This document shows, in pieces, positions 6,378 to 9,172 of a stretch of DNA of 9,172 nucleotides. The position numbers and the translations under genes were made by a program. Under the pieces are notes generated by a model. It ran no database searches and had not been told where the DNA came from. It saw only the letters and a program-made list of their open reading frames with translations. The stretch comes from an uncultured Atopobium sp. (lineage in GTDB: Bacteria; Actinomycetota; Coriobacteriia; Coriobacteriales; Atopobiaceae): assembly GCA_946999785.1 (NCBI GenBank), contig CAMQEO010000045.1, forward strand, positions 1-9,172, in the 5' to 3' direction. Numbering within the stretch: position 1 is the first letter of the stretch; each line of letters starts with the position of its first letter.

Positions 6378-7430
6378 ATGATTTCTCATGTGATTCGTAC
6401 CTGCTTTCCCGTTGCAGCTCAAGCGGTTGCAAACAAAGCTGATGAAATTAACAAGCTTAACGTATTCCCCGTTCCCGACGGAGACACGGGAACAAACATG
6501 TCGCTTACGCTTCAAACCGTGGTAAAAGAGGTGGAAGACCTGCCTCAAGATGCGTCGATGGAAGATATAGCACATGCAATTACGCACGGATCACTTATGG
6601 GCGCGCGCGGTAATTCTGGCGTTATTACCAGCCAAATTTTGCGCGGTATTAGTGAAGGTCTTGTTGGCGCATCCGACGAAGCTCTAAGCGTAGAAGACAT
6701 TGCAAAAGCCTTACGAAACGGCGTAAAAGTTGCATTTAAGGCTGTAAGAAAGCCTGTTGAAGGAACCATTCTTACCGTTTTAAAAGACGTGTCGCTTTGC
6801 GCCGATAAGCTTGAGCAAAAACACGCAACCAAGCAAGAGCTCCTTGATGCAATTGTGGTTGAAGCATATGAATCCGTTGCACGCACACCCGATTTATTGC
6901 CCGTGCTTAAAGAGAACGGGGTAGTAGATTCGGGCGCTTTTGGTTTTGCAACTTTTATCGAAGCCTTTGTAAATGCTTATAACGGTAAAGATCAGCAGCT
7001 TACCAATTTTAAGACTACGGTCGATGCCCACGATGCCCAAGATACCAAAGACGCTAAAGCCCACGTATCAAATGCGGTTGATATTGCGGTTAACGAAGAT
7101 TGGGAAGGCTCTCAGTATCGTTATTGTACCGAGTTTTTGTTCCATGCCGATTTAGAAGACTTTAACCCCGAAACTCATCTTAAATTCCTTGCGTCCCAAG
7201 GTGACTGCGAACTTTTGGTAGGAAGTTATCCCGATTATAAGATTCATGTTCACACTAATCGTCCCGATTACGTTTTGCGCCACATGCTGCATCGCGGCCA
7301 AATATATAACGTGTTTGTACACAATATGGATCTAGAGGCTCACGAACGAACAGACGCCATCCGCGATGACAAAGTTCTTGTCCACGGTGATGATTTTGTC
7401 GCTGGATCTGCGGCATCTACATCAGCCTAG
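6378..7430 (+). CDS. fakA: FakA-type fatty acid kinase, N-terminal and middle domains (split by in-frame TAG)
   Basis: FakA phosphorylates FakB-bound fatty acids so that exogenous fatty acids can enter phospholipid synthesis. The first 350 residues hold the DAK2-like ATP-binding domain: NVFPVPDGDTGTNM (28-41; Asp34 and Asp36 equal the Mg-binding aspartates) and GARGNSGV (75-82). The middle domain follows, with RYCTEF around Cys250 and a later DYKIHVHT segment. After an Ala/Ser-rich tail (GSAASTSA), TAG at 7428-7430 stops translation. The same frame goes on without any shift into the C-terminal domain at 7431-8120; read through, the protein would be 580 residues, close to the normal 550 or so. 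So this is one gene interrupted in its interdomain linker. A single C-to-T change from CAG would explain it. The kinase domain could still fold alone, but loss of the C-terminal part should impair FakB-dependent activity. Kinase assignment is firm; the substrate is inferred. Confidence -1.
   Translation: MISHVIRTCFPVAAQAVANKADEINKLNVFPVPDGDTGTNMSLTLQTVVKEVEDLPQDASMEDIAHAITHGSLMGARGNSGVITSQILRGISEGLVGASDEALSVEDIAKALRNGVKVAFKAVRKPVEGTILTVLKDVSLCADKLEQKHATKQELLDAIVVEAYESVARTPDLLPVLKENGVVDSGAFGFATFIEAFVNAYNGKDQQLTNFKTTVDAHDAQDTKDAKAHVSNAVDIAVNEDWEGSQYRYCTEFLFHADLEDFNPETHLKFLASQGDCELLVGSYPDYKIHVHTNRPDYVLRHMLHRGQIYNVFVHNMDLEAHERTDAIRDDKVLVHGDDFVAGSAASTSA
7428..7430 (+). other. In-frame TAG splitting the fakA-like gene
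   Basis: The context is TSA-TAG-SPASNAPLKDVGF: a low-complexity linker on both sides, with both flanks in one frame. No indel is needed. CAG (Gln) is the simplest ancestor. Confidence -1.
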
Positions 7431-7475
7431 TCGCCTGCTTCTAACGCACCGTTAAAGGACGTAGGCTTTGTTGCG

Positions 7476-8120
7476 GTGGCAGCTGGTAGCGGCCAAGCAG
7501 AAATTCTTACATCATTAGGTGTTGACCAAATTATCTCTGGCGGCCAAACCATGAATCCCTCTACGGCCGATATTCTTAAAGCTATCGAGGCAACCCATGC
7601 TCGTCAGGTAGTTGTATTGCCTAACAACTCTAATATTCGCATGGCTGCCGAAGCAGCAGTTCAGGCAGTTACTACCTGCGTTGCAAAAGTTGTTCCCACT
7701 AAAAGCGTTCTGCAAGCATTTTCTTGCATGTTCTGCGTTGATTTGAGCAAAGATTTTGATGAACTTGTGTCACAAATGACCGATCAACTTTCTCTCATTA
7801 GAGACGGTGAGATAACCCGTGCCGTTCGCGATTCGTCAGCCTCTGATGGTACGCCTATCCATGTAGGCGATGTGATGGGTATTGCCTGTGGTTCCATCGA
7901 TGTGGTTGGGCACGACGTATGCAGCGTAACGCTTGAAGTTATTGCTCGTATGATGGACGAAGAAGAAAGCGATACCTTAACTATCTTGGCTGGTAAAGAT
8001 ATGGATCAAGCAAGCTATGATGATCTGGTAGAAAAAATAGAAGATAAGTTCCCCTCGCTTGACGTAGATCCACAACGCGGAGAGCAACCGCTTTATCCTG
8101 TGATTTTCTCGCTCGAATAA
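7476..8120 (+). CDS. FakA-type fatty acid kinase, C-terminal domain (second half of split gene)
   Basis: This is the continuation of the preceding gene in the same frame. Homology really begins at 7455 or so (KDVGFVAVAAGSG), before the GTG at 7476 that is the first usable start. AGGAC upstream is about 15 bases from this GTG, too far for good initiation, so independent translation is doubtful. The domain is the DegV-like C-terminal part of FakA/YloV proteins: AGSG, LGVDQIISGGQTMNPST, then VVVLPNNSNI and VVPTKSVLQA. It has no catalytic role itself but is needed for work with FakB. The reading frame is free of further damage to its stop at 8118-8120, so the interrupting TAG is either recent, tolerated or a sequencing error. 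Its stop is 8 bp before the recG start, so all three probably share one transcript. Confidence -1.
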   Translation: MAAGSGQAEILTSLGVDQIISGGQTMNPSTADILKAIEATHARQVVVLPNNSNIRMAAEAAVQAVTTCVAKVVPTKSVLQAFSCMFCVDLSKDFDELVSQMTDQLSLIRDGEITRAVRDSSASDGTPIHVGDVMGIACGSIDVVGHDVCSVTLEVIARMMDEEESDTLTILAGKDMDQASYDDLVEKIEDKFPSLDVDPQRGEQPLYPVIFSLE

Positions 8121-8128
8121 GGGCGTCT

Positions 8129-9172
8129 GTGGATACTCAACTGCATATATCCGAGGCATCACCGCGTCTTGCAGCGTCTTGTGCGCTTGACGCGCCGCTT
8201 GACATGTTGCCGTATGTAACGCCTGCGCGCGCGAAGCTGTTTTCTAATCTTGGTATCCATACCCTGCGCGATCTTATATTGCGCGTTCCTCGTAGATACC
8301 TTGATTTTTCGCGGCAGGTTTCTATTCTTGAAGCAGCTGTAAATGACACAGTTACCATATCGTGTGTTATTGATCGAATTAATCTTAAGCGTCCGCGTCC
8401 ACATCTCTCAATTGTTGAGATGTATGTAACCGATACCATTGGTATCATGCGCATTTCGTTTTTTAGGCAGCCCTGGCTTGCAAAAGTCTACCATGTAGGC
8501 GACGTGGTTGCGCTTTTGGGTAAAGTCGAATATTCGTATGGTTTTAAGTGCATGAATTCGCCGTTTATTGAGCTTATCCATGCAGCCGATACCCGTACTT
8601 CTGACGATCACGCAGTCGATACTCATACAACGAACGTCCAAGCTGCAAATACCCACGCACCAGGAGCACATGCTCAAGATACAAGCGCGCCTCAGTCCGT
8701 GGCCACAACTCGCCTTGATACGCATATTTTGCCTGTTTATGCACTGTGTGATGGTTTATCCGCTGCATGGTATCGACGCATTGTTAAAATATGTTTGCAT
8801 AAAATTTTGCCGCTGGTAGATTGCATACCATCTGTGTATCTTGCGCGTAATCGTCTGATGGGATATTCAACTGCTATCCAACAGATGCACATGCCAACAT
8901 CTATGTCTGCACAAGACGCTGCGCGGCGCCGTTTTGCATATAACGAGCTGTTTTTTCTTCAGCTTGCACTTCGCGCGCGCACATCTGTTGAGGATACTCA
9001 AGACCCCATACAGCACTGCATTAACGGAAGCCACCTCAAAAACTTTTATAAAGCGTTGCCGTTTGAATTGAGCGCAGAGCAGCAAAGTGCAGCTCACGAC
9101 CTTTTACATGATATGCATGCAAAAACGTGCATGAATAGGCTGTTACTTGGTGATGTTGGAACGGGAAAAACC
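8129..9172 (+). CDS. recG: ATP-dependent DNA helicase RecG, N-terminal part (3' end outside window)
   Basis: RecG remodels stalled replication forks and recombination junctions. The frame is open from GTG 8129 to the right edge, 348 codons. AAGGG at 8119-8123 precedes the GTG by 5 bases and overlaps the upstream stop, suggesting translational coupling; ATG 8204 is an alternative. NLGIHTLRDLILRVPRRYLDF is the RecG N-terminal signature. The OB-fold wedge follows (ISCVIDRI, IGIMRISFFRQPW, VGDVVALLGKVEYSYG, LPVYAL). Then comes a helical part with FYKALPFELSAEQQSAAHDL and finally LLLGDVGTGKT, whose GDVGTGKT at 9149-9172 is helicase motif I (Walker A). The helicase core lies outside. Residues about 154-197 are an Asp/His/Thr/Ala-rich insertion in the wedge domain, absent from most RecG proteins. 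Position after a fakA-like gene is common in Gram-positive genomes. Confidence -1.
   Translation, partial: MDTQLHISEASPRLAASCALDAPLDMLPYVTPARAKLFSNLGIHTLRDLILRVPRRYLDFSRQVSILEAAVNDTVTISCVIDRINLKRPRPHLSIVEMYVTDTIGIMRISFFRQPWLAKVYHVGDVVALLGKVEYSYGFKCMNSPFIELIHAADTRTSDDHAVDTHTTNVQAANTHAPGAHAQDTSAPQSVATTRLDTHILPVYALCDGLSAAWYRRIVKICLHKILPLVDCIPSVYLARNRLMGYSTAIQQMHMPTSMSAQDAARRRFAYNELFFLQLALRARTSVEDTQDPIQHCINGSHLKNFYKALPFELSAEQQSAAHDLLHDMHAKTCMNRLLLGDVGTGKT

Overview
The right half of the window is conserved bacterial core sequence: an Asp23/Gls24-family gene, a FakA-type (DAK/DegV) fatty-acid kinase region, and the start of recG, all on the + strand. This order, the protein sequences and the moderate base composition suggest a Gram-positive host, most likely an actinobacterium of the Coriobacteriia (Atopobium-like). 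That placement is inferred from family resemblance, not from a search.

The left half (about 1-5400) is visibly AT-richer and looks like a decaying defence island. It opens with the C-terminal part of an Eco57I-like adenine-specific DNA methyltransferase (NPPY motif) whose 5' end lies outside the window. Next is a RloC-type anticodon nuclease: a Rad50/ABC-like ATPase with a CPFC zinc-hook motif and a C-terminal Arg-Glu-His nuclease motif. It is broken by one frameshift. A small IS30-like remnant with repeated ends follows. Then, on the - strand, comes an abiE abortive-infection/type IV toxin-antitoxin operon. Its antitoxin gene abiEi is intact, with a good promoter and a palindromic operator candidate, but the toxin gene abiEii is reduced to fragments.

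From about 5376 to 5667 an intergenic stretch with a 17-bp tandem duplication marks the change from island to core. asp23 has its own promoter and a strong ribosome binding site. An unusually CG-rich spacer of about 300 bp without a convincing gene separates it from the fakA-like gene. That gene has an in-frame TAG exactly in the linker between its kinase/middle part and its C-terminal domain, so it reads as two adjacent ORFs in the same frame. recG starts 8 bp later and runs off the right edge at its Walker A motif; it carries a low-complexity insertion.

Functional picture (inference): the methyltransferase is probably part of a restriction-modification enzyme. The RloC-like protein would act as a back-up that cleaves tRNA when restriction is disabled, as proposed for PrrC and RloC. 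AbiE would be a third phage-defence layer. Two of the three show inactivating lesions, and the core fakA-like gene also has one. Either the locus is eroding or the assembly contains errors; reads would tell.
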